The notes below the pieces were generated by a model. The model searched no databases. It had not been told where the DNA came from and saw only the letters and a list, made by a program, of their open reading frames with translations. The position numbers were made by a program, and so were the translations under genes. 64,000 nt of DNA, taken from assembly GCF_050749885.1 (NCBI RefSeq), contig NZ_JBOIUB010000001.1, positions 434,001-498,000 of the forward strand. The letters are read 5' to 3'. Positions 54,401 to 63,469 of the stretch are shown piece by piece (positions within the stretch are counted from its first letter, which is position 1; each line of letters begins with the position of its first letter). This DNA comes from Zooshikella sp050749885 (GTDB lineage: Bacteria > Pseudomonadota > Gammaproteobacteria > Pseudomonadales > Zooshikellaceae).

Positions 54401-56733
54401 TGGTTAAACTGCTTCAGCAACCGCCAGGCGTATCCAAACCGTTGCGTGCGTTGATTATTGATCATCTGGCCGTGATGAAAACGCCTGAAGCCGTTAAAGG
54501 GTTAGCCGCTGTAGAGGGGCCATTAAGTGTCTCTGCACTGTTGCAAGTAGCTAAGGCATATGCAAAAGGAGAAGGACTGGATCTTCAGCCGCAAAAGGCG
54601 ATTGGCTACTACCGTAAAGCCTTTGCCCTCGAACCCAGAGCGGTTCATGGGGCAATGAAACCCTGGGCTTTGGCTCTACACAAAGAGGCTCAAACGGATG
54701 TGGAGTCTGCCTATTGGTTGGCAGAGTTGTTAGCAGTTGATGATACGTTAGTGGTTGTACCAGCACAGCAATTGTTAGTACCCCCGGTTTATTGGTGGCA
54801 GCATGCAGCGCAAAGGGGACATGCTCGATCTGCATGGGCGTTAGGGCAGTGGCTGCTGGAAAAGGGGGATCAGTCAATGGCCAGATACTGGCTCGCGAAG
54901 GCTGCGGCTCTGGATAAACAGTGGCAAATACCGGCTTTGCAGTACTGGTTACGCAGTCAAGATTATCGTGTTCAGCAACAAGGGCTGGCGCAGCTACAGA
55001 CGCTGTCTGCGAGTCAACCCGACATAGCCAAGGATGTTGTGGCTGATTTGTTGATTGCAGATAAGCAGGCGGTTGTCCCCCCTTCAAGAGCATTCTTACT
55101 CGCACAGCTTTATCAATTGGGACTGGGTGTAGAGAAGAATGTTGATCTTGCCGCACATTGGTTGGTTAAAGCCAGCACCAGAAACTGGCCGCCACCAGAT
55201 AACAAGGCTAAGTGGCAAGCGCTGCTTAACTTATTGCAGCAATGGCAAAGTCAACAGCAGTTGCCAAAGCAGCCAGCTCAACGCGCTATGGCTGTTCAGC
55301 TGGCTGCGGCGGGTAATACTGAAGCCGTTCGTTTACTCATTGCACATTACCAACAGCGCCAGGATCAAGCTGCAAATAAATTGGCCAGTTTATGGGAGCA
55401 GTATTTAGCTGAATTAACAAGAATACAGCGCTCAGCCAGTGATAATGAAGTTTCTGCACAACGGCAACTGGGTGATTGGTTAGAACAGAGTGCCAGTAAC
55501 GAGTATGTTTTACAGCAATCATTGCTTTGGTATACCAAAGCGGCACAACAACAGGAACCTTACGCGCAGGTCATGGCTCAATTATTAACGGTTCTATTAG
55601 AGCCAGGGCCTTTTGAACCATTGGATGTGATTATTCAGCTTGCCAATGAGCAGCAAAATCCATATGCACAGCGAGCATTGGCGTTGTTGTTTGCTCGACA
55701 ACATAATTTATTTTCACCGGGTCGGTTTTTGCGGGTAGATATACAACAAGTACTGAATAATATAATGCAGGTAATACAGTCTAATCCTGAGTTAGTCATA
55801 CCTTCATTATTTCCGGTGATAGAGCAGGCATATCGACGATGGCAAATGCAGCAGAAAGTTTCAAAAAACTACCAAGATCCCTATTTTGATAAACTGTGGC
55901 AATTTTGGCAGCAACAGTGGGAAAAAGGTGAAGGCGCAGCAGCCTATTATTTGGCTCGCTTAGCCTGGCAGGAGAAAGAAAAAGCGGCTATGCCCTGGTG
56001 GCAGATTATTGATAAAGCACTGCCTCAGTTACCTGGTGGTTTACTGTCAACGGCCTGCGAATTTTTTAGTCACGCGGCGTTGGAAGCGAACCAGTCACTA
56101 TCGGCTGAATCATTTACAACAGCGTGGATGATGTGTGAATTGGATGTGCAGTCTACAGAAGAAGGGATGTATGACCAACAAGCTGAAAGTGAAACGTTAG
56201 ATCAATCTGCTTCGGATAAAAAGGCTGAGCATAATAGGGACAGTCATAGTCGAAGCAGTGGTCACTATAAAACATCGCTAGCGCAAAAAATGGATGAAAA
56301 GACATTAACCACGGCGAAATCCAATTTTAAATCATTAAAGCAAAAAATTATTTCCTACCAACAAACGCGTCAACAATGGCCTGATCCTCCCACCTTTTTT
56401 ACTGTGGAAAAAGTACCAAAACATTCAGCGTTACGCTGGCAATGGCAAGAGGGTGAGCAGCAATTTTCTATGCTGTGGCAACAGTTGGCACCTGTTCAGG
56501 TAACACGAAGCCATCAGGATGCACTTTGGGTTTCTGAAAAACAATTGCAAATACCTGGTACGGTGAATTTATTGCAGTGGCTTCAACATGAAGAGTCTAT
56601 GCCCAATCAATTTAAGTTGATATTTCAACATAATGGGTTGTTGCATGTTATTTCGATTGAGCAGGAAAATATACCCTTCGATTGGTTGTTACTTCCACTG
56701 TCGTATTTATTACCAGAAAAAGTGAGTAAATAG
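51433..56733 (+). CDS. Giant secreted Sel1/LRR/HEAT-repeat protein
   Basis: 1766 residues from the ATG at 51433. In order: a signal peptide (NAVIAIVVGIFSCFGLAVAG); a leucine-rich-repeat block (about 100-190, GLQNLEGLQLVGVGLNQL, LKVLEVSDNPLQKLVGL); a beta domain (about 360-440); a long series of Sel1-like repeats (about 450-900, e.g. DALHWYEKSAAQGWVYSQLA, PHEALHWYQEAAKLGEAKA); a HEAT-like stretch (about 930-1010, MRIAAVEAIGIRGFNDTIEA); more Sel1-like repeats; and a polar tail (about 1590-1630). Such proteins scaffold complexes in the periplasm or cell envelope. No catalytic motif. Function unknown. Confidence 0.85.
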   Translation: MIVMLRKVNAVIAIVVGIFSCFGLAVAGRIDETTRVVHFAEVNGLFPGFELLPLDQFPPFPNNADVTELVTWIPLLCQQCVLMDEKGQIRWLAVHGQPVISIEPLLGLQNLEGLQLVGVGLNQLTIPASWQTLKVLEVSDNPLQKLVGLENLQQLAYLNIASTSINALPGIEQLSELQFVGMEGTSLTLPLRQQITHQLLNNLVPPDDNAETITPGEWVAFSEGEAIIMVMEPNNYFALAQKNKPLLCAPSDVVLSDHHYCTYELNVDRSQPDNIQRIIHVIEWDGMANQLQDFHWPIHQLGEQVLQLKLTLPGTKQTQALTFHRRQRAHRTREIFKSKVLLAQEQQMLEQEARERQPGDAYLMIKLVGDNGQVLRRRPYKLEVVGERYEGQTDNEGYAIYHIPWQATHATLTVWTNLAEDQVTSLEVPLRSVPGKRPTPDFLAKALKGDAAAQFQLAQSYHYGGYFAVNEQDALHWYEKSAAQGWVYSQLALAEHFFTDKKLDKALFWAQSAWQQHQHPDGAYWLAMVMHQQQDEWTEASIQLLEKASEGGSSHAAIQLAKWQLANQMTVAWADTAKLLQQAIKSNPQAAEAYWLLAQGVWQGQSGRNKEITTFQLMLRAGRLGWVSAQRWLGMSALVGWGQPRNLTQAAFWLEKAATQNDETAKQWLTGLTTHDFPVKTETNRDFQQRLWQLWGLRCWYGIAGEQDLNAAQYWLEKSAELGSAQSYYYLGQLHQQSDRAFEAYRYFQYAAREGSSGAMLKLADLYYQGIQSQHGQFLLGPQPHEALHWYQEAAKLGEAKAQLILAQWYEQDESLQGTESDIIRLYLQAAAQGEVEAQYALWRWLQTGKESAVVLIPAELAQDYLQQAASRGFLKAQRALGQYLMATDQQDAAVTWLEKAAQQGDPQALLDWLSLTASDQNLADVLVSLLDTSDNTMMRIAAVEAIGIRGFNDTIEALVAYLPSADDALLTAIMATLHKLDQQVTVSALVKLLQQPPGVSKPLRALIIDHLAVMKTPEAVKGLAAVEGPLSVSALLQVAKAYAKGEGLDLQPQKAIGYYRKAFALEPRAVHGAMKPWALALHKEAQTDVESAYWLAELLAVDDTLVVVPAQQLLVPPVYWWQHAAQRGHARSAWALGQWLLEKGDQSMARYWLAKAAALDKQWQIPALQYWLRSQDYRVQQQGLAQLQTLSASQPDIAKDVVADLLIADKQAVVPPSRAFLLAQLYQLGLGVEKNVDLAAHWLVKASTRNWPPPDNKAKWQALLNLLQQWQSQQQLPKQPAQRAMAVQLAAAGNTEAVRLLIAHYQQRQDQAANKLASLWEQYLAELTRIQRSASDNEVSAQRQLGDWLEQSASNEYVLQQSLLWYTKAAQQQEPYAQVMAQLLTVLLEPGPFEPLDVIIQLANEQQNPYAQRALALLFARQHNLFSPGRFLRVDIQQVLNNIMQVIQSNPELVIPSLFPVIEQAYRRWQMQQKVSKNYQDPYFDKLWQFWQQQWEKGEGAAAYYLARLAWQEKEKAAMPWWQIIDKALPQLPGGLLSTACEFFSHAALEANQSLSAESFTTAWMMCELDVQSTEEGMYDQQAESETLDQSASDKKAEHNRDSHSRSSGHYKTSLAQKMDEKTLTTAKSNFKSLKQKIISYQQTRQQWPDPPTFFTVEKVPKHSALRWQWQEGEQQFSMLWQQLAPVQVTRSHQDALWVSEKQLQIPGTVNLLQWLQHEESMPNQFKLIFQHNGLLHVISIEQENIPFDWLLLPLSYLLPEKVSK

Positions 56734-56760
56734 ACAAAGTCGTTTATGCAAAGGGTAGCG

Positions 56761-57435
56761 CTAAAAAAAAGTCCATGGCGGGTTATAACCCGATAATGCT
56801 TCTTGGCAAGGAGTGCCTAAAAAATACTGACCTTCTTGTGGTGGCACACAAAACCTTTGTAGTTGGCCTTGCCAATTAAATTGTAATGCAAAAGCATGAA
56901 GATAACAGCGATCAGCAGGCTCAAGGTTTTTAGGGTAATAACGTGGATCGCCTAAAATAGGTGTTCCCAGACTTTTTAGTGCAACACGTATCTGGTGTGT
57001 TTTTCCCGTGAGGGGGTGAATAAGGCACAGACGTTTTCCAGGTGTTAAATGGGTACTGATAAACTCTGTAATGGCTGGGTTTTGTTTGGTATGCAGTAGT
57101 TTCCAACTACCATTACGTGTTTTTGTCATATCCCCAATAATTTTTCCTTGTTTCTTTTTCGGACGGCCAGCCGTAATGGCTAAATAATACTTGGTGATTT
57201 GTTGACCGCTAAATAGATGGCCAAATGTTTGGGCTGCCTGTTGATTACGTGCTAAAACTAATAAACCCGAGGTCACTTGATCAAGTCGGTGAACAAGCCA
57301 TAAGGGGGATTGGTTCCCAAGGTGATTTTGTACTAAAGGAATAATACCTAGCTGCTCTGACGTTTGATGAACACTCACATTTGCAGGTTTATAAATAACG
57401 TAAAAATCTGGATGTTCTGAAATAATGTTAAGCAT
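56761..57435 (-). CDS. RluA-family pseudouridine synthase (TIGR01621-like)
   Basis: 224 residues. The catalytic aspartate is D52 in LVHRLDQVTSGLLVLAR; other marks are YYLAITAGRPKKKQGKI, LCLIHPLTGKTHQIRVAL and GTPILGDPRYYP. There is no S4 RNA-binding domain, as in the short RluA-type enzymes. It should modify one uridine in rRNA or tRNA; the target is not predictable from sequence. It converges on the giant Sel1 gene. Confidence 0.92.
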   Translation of the reverse strand: MLNIISEHPDFYVIYKPANVSVHQTSEQLGIIPLVQNHLGNQSPLWLVHRLDQVTSGLLVLARNQQAAQTFGHLFSGQQITKYYLAITAGRPKKKQGKIIGDMTKTRNGSWKLLHTKQNPAITEFISTHLTPGKRLCLIHPLTGKTHQIRVALKSLGTPILGDPRYYPKNLEPADRCYLHAFALQFNWQGQLQRFCVPPQEGQYFLGTPCQEALSGYNPPWTFF

Positions 57436-57941
57436 ATAAATCCACAGTAAAGGGCATAGCGATGGTTCAGGTCATAATAAATAAGTACTCTTGGCAAGGT
57501 TTTAACTGTGGGTGTTGTTAATGTCAACTGGTTTCCTGTCAGTGGTGCCTATTTTGAGCATAGAGACCGTCAGTCATTCATGATGAGCCTAAAATACAAA
57601 TAGTGTAGTATTTAAGGGGTAACTTCGATTGGGGAGGAGAAGTATTTCGTTTCCAGGATTGGTTGTATTAGTGATGTATGTAAGTTCGCCAGCATGTTTT
57701 CATTCATCAAAAAATACATTAAGAGGTGCACGAAAGCGTTTTTTTTTTTGGGAACTTTTAACAAATAAGCAAATCTACTAGTATTCATATAAAAAAAATA
57801 TGCTAAAATTTAAAGCTATGCCTATACTTGTAAGGAGGACTTTATAAGAGGTATTCAACCATAAATATTATAACTTTATAACCAGAATCCCTGGGAATGG
57901 GGAAAGGCTATACGAGTTGTAATTGACTAAGGAATTATATT
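57436..57941. other. Intergenic region with leader of a small membrane peptide
   Basis: 506 bp. An extended -10 (TGCTAAAAT, 57801-57809) would give a leader of about 125 nt before the smORF at 57942. A strong Shine-Dalgarno-like AAGGAGGA (57832-57839) has no start codon within range. CCAG-AATCC-CTGG forms a small hairpin in the same leader. Confidence 0.4.
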
Positions 57942-58097
57942 ATGAATAAAAAGCTATCCAAAAAACAAAATGATAATACTCGTTTTACTCTGTTGAACAA
58001 AACTGTGCAGTTTGTTGAAGATGTGACCTATTGGCTGGTTGCTCCAGTACTTTTCACTGGTGCCTTAGCTGCTCTTTCTGCGATTCAAATGTCATAA
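57942..58097 (+). CDS. Small single-pass membrane protein (51 residues)
   Basis: Starts MNKKLSKKQNDNTRFTLLNK and ends with one transmembrane helix (YWLVAPVLFTGALAALSAI) plus a short tail. The N terminus is strongly basic, so the cytoplasmic-in orientation is likely. An AAGGA ribosome binding site lies 9 bp upstream and an extended -10 promoter further up. Not a known family to me. Reads well as a real smORF. Confidence 0.6.
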   Translation: MNKKLSKKQNDNTRFTLLNKTVQFVEDVTYWLVAPVLFTGALAALSAIQMS

Positions 58098-58265
58098 TAG
58101 CTTCATGGACAGTAGTGTAACCCTGTCTTTTTGAGGTTTATTAGCTTTTCCAACTGAAACTATTTTCTTGCGGCTAACCTTAATCCGCTTTCTGGTGAGT
58201 TGCACTTATTAGTTGAGTCTAAGCGTGATTTGTTCTGATAATTTTAGTGCTTTGGTGTCAAGACT

Positions 58266-58320
58266 AAACTGAAGTACACCATTATGATAACCATAATCGG
58301 TGTTTCGTGTACTTCAGTTT
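58266..58320. terminator. Long hairpin between the smORF and the choline ABC operon
   Basis: AAACTGAAGTACAC (58266-58279) pairs exactly with GTGTACTTCAGTTT (58307-58320). Inside, CACC/GGTG and ATTATG/CATAAT pair again. It lies 55 bp past the end of the ABC ATPase gene and 170 bp after the smORF, so it can terminate either; no T-run is visible. Confidence 0.55.
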
Positions 58321-58375
58321 GCTAGTCGTCTGGGTTATTTGTACCAATACAATCGCTGAGCCGTTAAGACGCGGA

Positions 58376-59551
58376 TTATGCCGAAGCTAAATGCTTTCCT
58401 AAAAACCCATGATAAAGTTCGCTTTCCGTGATGTAGCCTATGATTTTATCTGCACCCACAACAAAAATATTTTGTCGGGTCGCATTTTTTATAGCAATAA
58501 TATCCTGCATGGGTGTATCTAAAGGAATTGTTGTCGGTAAGCTTTTAAGCTGCTGTATTGAGTGTCCAGGTAGCCAGTGTTGTAAATCGAGTTTTTTCCC
58601 TTCTTGGTTAATATAAGCCTGTTGAAGTTTATCGCCATTCACCAGTAATTGACTATAATGACCGTTGTTGATGGGGACGGCTTCTTTTCCAGATACTTCG
58701 TATTGTGTCATTAATGTATTGGCCTTCAGCACACCTAATGGATTGGTATGGGCGACAAAGTTACGAACGTAGTCATTGGCAGGATTCAGTACAATTTCTT
58801 CTGGAGTACCATGTTGCACAATACACCCATCTTTCATAATCGCAATTTGAGTCCCAAGTTTTAAAGCTTCATCCAGATCATGACTTACGAAAACGATGGT
58901 TTTTTGCAGTTCAGCCTGAAGCGTTAATAACTCATCTTGTAATTGTTGGCGAATGAGTGGATCTAAGGCAGAAAAAGGTTCATCCATGAGCAGGACAGGT
59001 GACTCAGCGGCAAGGGCACGGGCAAGTCCAACACGTTGACGCATACCTCCTGATAGTTCATGAGGAAAAGCATTTTTCCACTCAGTTAAGCCAACTAACG
59101 ACAATTGTTGTGTGACTCGTTTAGTTTTTTCTTTTTTGCTGATTTTTTGTAAGTCTAATCCAAAGGCAACGTTTTCCGCTACGGTGAGCCAAGGCATCAA
59201 CGCAAAGCTTTGAAATACCATGGCTATGTGATGCATACGAATTTCCCGCTGTAGTGCGGCAGATGCTTCACTTAAGTTTATTTGTTGCTGTTGGTAGTCA
59301 ATTAAAATTTCACCACGGGAAATAGTGTTTAGACCATTAAGGCAGCGGAGCAGAGTAGATTTCCCTGATCCTGATAGCCCCATCAGAACACAAATTTCCC
59401 CTTTTTTAATGGTCAGGTTGGCTTGTTGAACGCCAGTGATGAGGCCTGTTGCTTGTTGAATCTGTTCTCTGTTATACCCTTGATCAATTAAAGGAAAAGC
59501 TTGTTCAGGTCGATCACCAAAAATGACATCTATATTTTTTAACGTAATCAT
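58376..59551 (-). CDS. choV: Quaternary-amine (choline/glycine betaine) ABC transporter ATPase
   Basis: 391 residues. Walker A GLSGSGKST, signature LSGGMRQRVGLARALA and Walker B LLMDEPFSALDPL define an ABC ATPase; the early EQAFPLIDQGYNREQIQQAT segment and the C-terminal CBS-type domain (GYITESELYHGFLG) are typical of ProV/OpuA/ChoV. It powers the permease encoded just upstream. Cytosolic face of the inner membrane. Choline over betaine is inferred from the betAB genes nearby. Confidence 0.92.
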   Translation of the reverse strand: MITLKNIDVIFGDRPEQAFPLIDQGYNREQIQQATGLITGVQQANLTIKKGEICVLMGLSGSGKSTLLRCLNGLNTISRGEILIDYQQQQINLSEASAALQREIRMHHIAMVFQSFALMPWLTVAENVAFGLDLQKISKKEKTKRVTQQLSLVGLTEWKNAFPHELSGGMRQRVGLARALAAESPVLLMDEPFSALDPLIRQQLQDELLTLQAELQKTIVFVSHDLDEALKLGTQIAIMKDGCIVQHGTPEEIVLNPANDYVRNFVAHTNPLGVLKANTLMTQYEVSGKEAVPINNGHYSQLLVNGDKLQQAYINQEGKKLDLQHWLPGHSIQQLKSLPTTIPLDTPMQDIIAIKNATRQNIFVVGADKIIGYITESELYHGFLGKHLASA

Positions 59552-59613
59552 ATGCTCAGGTTCTATTTAAAAATTCGCGATTATAACGGTCACATTTTTT
59601 GCTTTTTTTGCAC

Positions 59614-60459
59614 TTAAGACGATTGTGTGGCCGACTCTTGCTTGAAAAGGCGGTCAAGCAGAATCGCGATAAGAACGATGGCTAAACCTGCTTCAAAACC
59701 TTTTGCGATATCAACAGTATTGAGTGCACGGATAACAGGTTTGCCCAGGCCATCTGCGCCAACCAGTGCAGCAATTACTACCATGGACAATGCCAGCATA
59801 ATGCATTGAGTAATGCCTGCTGCAATACTGCTCATAGCGGCAGGAAGCTCAACTTTGTACAGGAGTTGTCGTGGGGTACAACCAAATGACTTACCTGCTT
59901 CAATTAATTCTTTAGGAACTTCACTAATACCTAAATAGGTTAGGCGTATCGGTGCTGCTATTGCAAAAATAACGGTTGAAATTAATCCTGGCACCACGCC
60001 TAAACCAAAGAGGGTAAGTGTGGGTATTAAATAAACAAAGGTAGGAATGGTTTGCATCAAGTCAAGCAGAGGGCGTAACAATTGGTATAACCAGGGGTGA
60101 TGTGCTGCATATATACCCACAGGTGTACCAATCAGCACACAAAAAAAAGTGGCATATAACACCAGGGCTAACGTGGTCATGGTGGCAGCCCAATAACCTA
60201 AATTAAGAATCAGTAATAATGAAAGAACCGTATAGATGACAATACCGACTTTTCGGTGGATCAGGTAAGCTAAACTTGCCATTAAACCAATAAATATGAG
60301 AGGCGGGAACCAAAGTAAAAACTGGGTTAGGGATTCAATCAACCATTCCAGGGTGATTGCCGTATAATCAAAAAACCAACTGCCATGTTCAACCAGTAGG
60401 TCAATAAAGTTTTCCATGTATTGACCAAGCGGAATTTTATATTCAGTAATAATGCTCAT
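59614..60459 (-). CDS. choW: Quaternary-amine ABC transporter permease
   Basis: 281 residues with about six transmembrane helices. The BPD-transport loop is EVPKELIEAGKSFGCTPRQLLYKVELPAAM, which contacts the ATPase. It has the ProW-type start (ENFIDLLVEHGSWFFDYTAI). It lies between the binding protein gene (209 bp upstream) and the ATPase gene (62 bp downstream) on the same strand, so the three make one transporter. Confidence 0.92.
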   Translation of the reverse strand: MSIITEYKIPLGQYMENFIDLLVEHGSWFFDYTAITLEWLIESLTQFLLWFPPLIFIGLMASLAYLIHRKVGIVIYTVLSLLLILNLGYWAATMTTLALVLYATFFCVLIGTPVGIYAAHHPWLYQLLRPLLDLMQTIPTFVYLIPTLTLFGLGVVPGLISTVIFAIAAPIRLTYLGISEVPKELIEAGKSFGCTPRQLLYKVELPAAMSSIAAGITQCIMLALSMVVIAALVGADGLGKPVIRALNTVDIAKGFEAGLAIVLIAILLDRLFKQESATQSS

Positions 60460-60594
60460 ACGTTTAATACAATAAAGGTGGTAAATAAATTCCCATGATA
60501 TCGTGATTTTTGGCGGCGATTAATGAAGGACATCGCTCATAACTAATAATCATGATTGAACGACTTAGAGGCGCCCTTGTATTAAAATAGGCGA

Positions 60595-60615
60595 GAGATG
60601 CCATATGGGCATCTC
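60595..60615 (-). terminator. Hairpin between the choline binding-protein and permease genes
   Basis: GAGATGCC (60595-60602) pairs with GGCATCTC (60608-60615) across a 5-nt loop. A perfect stem between a binding-protein gene and its permease often lowers transcription of the membrane parts relative to the binding protein, or protects the upstream mRNA. Confidence 0.55.
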
Positions 60616-60668
60616 CAATAAGGTGTGAGTAAAAATCACTCATGGGAAACATTTTTTTGTGGTGTTTA

Positions 60669-61604
60669 CTAACTTTGTTTCAGTGATTCGGTGACGGCAT
60701 TATGGCCAGGTTTACCATCAACGGTCTTAATATTTTTTAACCACTGGGTAAGTACTTTTGGATTTTTTTGGAGCCATTGTTTTGATGCTTCTTTGGGGGA
60801 TAGTCCCTGATTTAATATGCTATCCATTACCGCATTTTCCATGGTCAGGGAAAACTGCATGTTATTAAGTAGCTGGCCTGCATTGCTACATTCTTGGGCA
60901 AAGTTTTTTCTGACGTTCGTGTAGACTTCTGCGCCTCCTAAGTTGGGACCGAAGAATTTATCTCCACCTGGCAAATACACTAAATCAAATTGTGTATTCA
61001 TCGGGTGGGGTTCCCAACCTAAAAATACAATCCATTTTTTTCTTTTTATTGCGCGTTTGACTTGAGAAAGCATACCGGCTTCTGAGGACTCGACAACTTT
61101 AAACTCGCCTAGTTTAAATGCATTTTGGTTAATCATATCTTGAATAATACGATTACCATCATTACCAGGTTCTATACCATAAATACGCTGTTGGAATTTA
61201 CTGGCATACTTGACAATATCCGCAAAGGATTTGACGCCTTTTTCATAAACATAACGGGGTACGGCTAATGTATATTTCGCTCCTGTCAGGTTTTTGCCTA
61301 AAATATCGATAGTGTCTTTTTTGCGGTAAGGGGCAATATCGTTTTCCATGGTTGGCATCCAGTTACCCAGGAACACATCAATATCACCGCTGGCCAGCGA
61401 TTTATAAGTCACAGGCACTGAGAGCAGTTTAGTTTCAGTTTGATAACCAAGTCCTTCCAGAATGACAGAGGTGAGTGCTGTAGTGGCCGTAATATCAGTC
61501 CAGCCTACATCAGCAAAACGAATGGTTCGGCACTGATTATCTGCAGCAACCAGTGATGAAAAAAACGTCAAGCTAAGTATAAGTAGTGAGCGTATATAAT
61601 TCAT
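60669..61604 (-). CDS. choX: Choline/glycine betaine periplasmic binding protein
   Basis: 311 residues with a signal peptide (LLILSLTFFSSLVAADN). The fold is OpuAC-like; RFADVGWTDITATTALTSVI, SGDIDVFLGNWMPTMENDIA and IVFLGWEPHPMNTQFDLVYL are typical of ChoX-type choline-binding proteins, with several Trp/Tyr residues for an aromatic box. C-terminal KQWLQKNPKVLTQWL fits. Lies 130 bp after betA, so choline uptake and its oxidation are co-encoded. Substrate is inferred from motif and context. Confidence 0.9.
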   Translation of the reverse strand: MNYIRSLLILSLTFFSSLVAADNQCRTIRFADVGWTDITATTALTSVILEGLGYQTETKLLSVPVTYKSLASGDIDVFLGNWMPTMENDIAPYRKKDTIDILGKNLTGAKYTLAVPRYVYEKGVKSFADIVKYASKFQQRIYGIEPGNDGNRIIQDMINQNAFKLGEFKVVESSEAGMLSQVKRAIKRKKWIVFLGWEPHPMNTQFDLVYLPGGDKFFGPNLGGAEVYTNVRKNFAQECSNAGQLLNNMQFSLTMENAVMDSILNQGLSPKEASKQWLQKNPKVLTQWLKNIKTVDGKPGHNAVTESLKQS

Positions 61605-61733
61605 AACGTCCTCTTAAAATTATGTTCTCTCAATGGGAATTGATGGGCCACGTTATTTATGCCTCCCTCAATGAGGGAAAATTGTTGGTGACAAATTGAG
61701 AGATAACCGCATTGGTTGATTATGCTTATTTAT

Positions 61734-63401
61734 TTAACGTTGTTTTGTTTTATAGTGTGGGTGCTCCCATACAGGAACTGGGGAGGTTGGAAGCAGAGGG
61801 GCTCCTTTTATATGATCTGCACATTTTTCGGCGAGCATGATGGTCGGTGCATTAAGATTACCGCTGACAATACTGGGCATAATGGATGCGTCAACGACGC
61901 GCAATCCTTCAATTCCATAGACACGCGCTTCAGCATCCACTACCGACAGCGGATCATTTGCACTTCCCATTTTACATGTACAAGAAGGATGATAGGCACT
62001 ATCCGCATACTGCCGTATAAACTCATCTATTTCTTCATCAGTTTTGGTGGCCGGGCCTGGTCTTAACTCTGCGCCACGAAATTCATCAAAAGCCGTTTGC
62101 TGAAACATTTCCCGGGTTAATTTTACGGCTTGGCGCATTTCCCATCGGTCACGTTCTGTACTAAGATAATTCGGTTGTAGGACAGGATGCGTTAAAGGAT
62201 CGGCAGATTTTAATGTTAGATAACCTTTACTGGTTGCTCGCATAGGACCTACATGCACCTGAAATGCATGACACTCAGGATCTTTTCGACCATGGTCAAT
62301 GACTTGGGAAGGCAAGAAGTGGAACTGTAAATCGGGATGGCGAACACCTGCCTCAGTGCGTATAAATCCACCTACTTCTAAATGTGCTGTTCGGCAGGGA
62401 CCCCAATCATGGTTAGCAAACCATTTTACGCCGGCAACGGTTTTGCCAGGCTGGGAGGTGTATTTATAAAGCGTAACGGGTTCTTTACAGGCATGTTGTA
62501 TATAAAGCTCAAGGTGATCTTGTAAGTTTTGACCTACGCCTTGTCGGTCTTCAACAACATCAATACCTAGCTGGTTGAGTGTGGTCGCAGGACCAATTCC
62601 AGAAAGCATCAGTAGTTGTGGTGAATTAATAGCACCTGCACTTAGAATGACTTCGCAATTAGCCTTGACCTTAAAGGTTTTACCTTTTTGTATGTACTCA
62701 ACCCCAATGGCTTTTTTACCCGAAAATAAAATGCGCGTTGTCATTGCACCTGTTTCGGCCGATAAATTAGGGCGTTGCAATGCGGGACGAAGATAAGCTT
62801 GAGCCGCACTCCAGCGCTTACCTTCTTTTATTGTCATATCCATAAGGCCTACGCCTTCCTGCTGAAAACCATTCATGTCTTCAGTAAAGGGATAGCCTGC
62901 TTGTTGTCCAGCTTTAATAAAGGCATTGAACAATGGGTTTGGCTCATTACCAGTATGAACATTTAATGGTCCATTATTGCCTCGGTAATCATCGCCCCCT
63001 TGTTCGCGGCTTTCTGCTTTACGGAAGTAAGGGAGTACATCAAAATAAGACCAGCCTGATGCACCTTCTTGTTCCCAGCGGTCGTAGTCAAAAGCATGCC
63101 CACGAATATAAACCATTGCATTTAATGCTGAACCGCCTCCCCACACTTTACCGCGAGGCCAGTATAATTTGCGGTTATTCATGAATGCTTGCGGTTCAGT
63201 ATGATAATACCAATTATATTTATCATCATTGAGATTATAGGTGAGAGCGGCAGGCATATGGATTTTCCAGGTATCATCTTTTCGACCTGCTTCTAATACA
63301 AGAACACGACAGTTTTCGTCTTCAGATAATCTGTTTGCCAGTACACAGCCTGCAGAGCCAGTACCAACAATAATATAGTCAACGTCTTGATCAAAGTGCA
63401 T
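61734..63401 (-). CDS. betA: Choline dehydrogenase
   Basis: FAD-dependent GMC oxidoreductase, 555 residues. It oxidises choline to betaine aldehyde at the inner membrane. The FAD motif is DYIIVGTGSAGCVLANRLSE, the GMC signatures are GGGSALNAMVYIRGHAFDYD and SAGAINSPQLLMLSGIG, and the C-terminal catalytic His region is YHPSCTCKMG with VVDASIMPSIVSGNLNAPTI. It follows betB by 68 bp. Together with choline uptake it feeds glycine-betaine production for osmoprotection. Confidence 0.97.
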   Translation of the reverse strand: MHFDQDVDYIIVGTGSAGCVLANRLSEDENCRVLVLEAGRKDDTWKIHMPAALTYNLNDDKYNWYYHTEPQAFMNNRKLYWPRGKVWGGGSALNAMVYIRGHAFDYDRWEQEGASGWSYFDVLPYFRKAESREQGGDDYRGNNGPLNVHTGNEPNPLFNAFIKAGQQAGYPFTEDMNGFQQEGVGLMDMTIKEGKRWSAAQAYLRPALQRPNLSAETGAMTTRILFSGKKAIGVEYIQKGKTFKVKANCEVILSAGAINSPQLLMLSGIGPATTLNQLGIDVVEDRQGVGQNLQDHLELYIQHACKEPVTLYKYTSQPGKTVAGVKWFANHDWGPCRTAHLEVGGFIRTEAGVRHPDLQFHFLPSQVIDHGRKDPECHAFQVHVGPMRATSKGYLTLKSADPLTHPVLQPNYLSTERDRWEMRQAVKLTREMFQQTAFDEFRGAELRPGPATKTDEEIDEFIRQYADSAYHPSCTCKMGSANDPLSVVDAEARVYGIEGLRVVDASIMPSIVSGNLNAPTIMLAEKCADHIKGAPLLPTSPVPVWEHPHYKTKQR

Positions 63402-63469
63402 GGTTAGTAGTTTCCTTTACACGTTGTACATACCAATCATTAAGGGTGGTAAATATCATGTGTAATACG

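Noticed and set aside
54551..55156. 201-residue open frame antisense to the giant Sel1 gene
   Set aside because: It lies wholly inside a long, clearly real coding frame, has no ribosome binding site and a low-complexity composition, so it is a shadow frame.
60464..60652. 62-residue frame between the binding-protein and permease genes
   Set aside because: It overlaps the hairpin, has no good ribosome binding site and no recognisable sequence; the gap is better explained as an intercistronic region.
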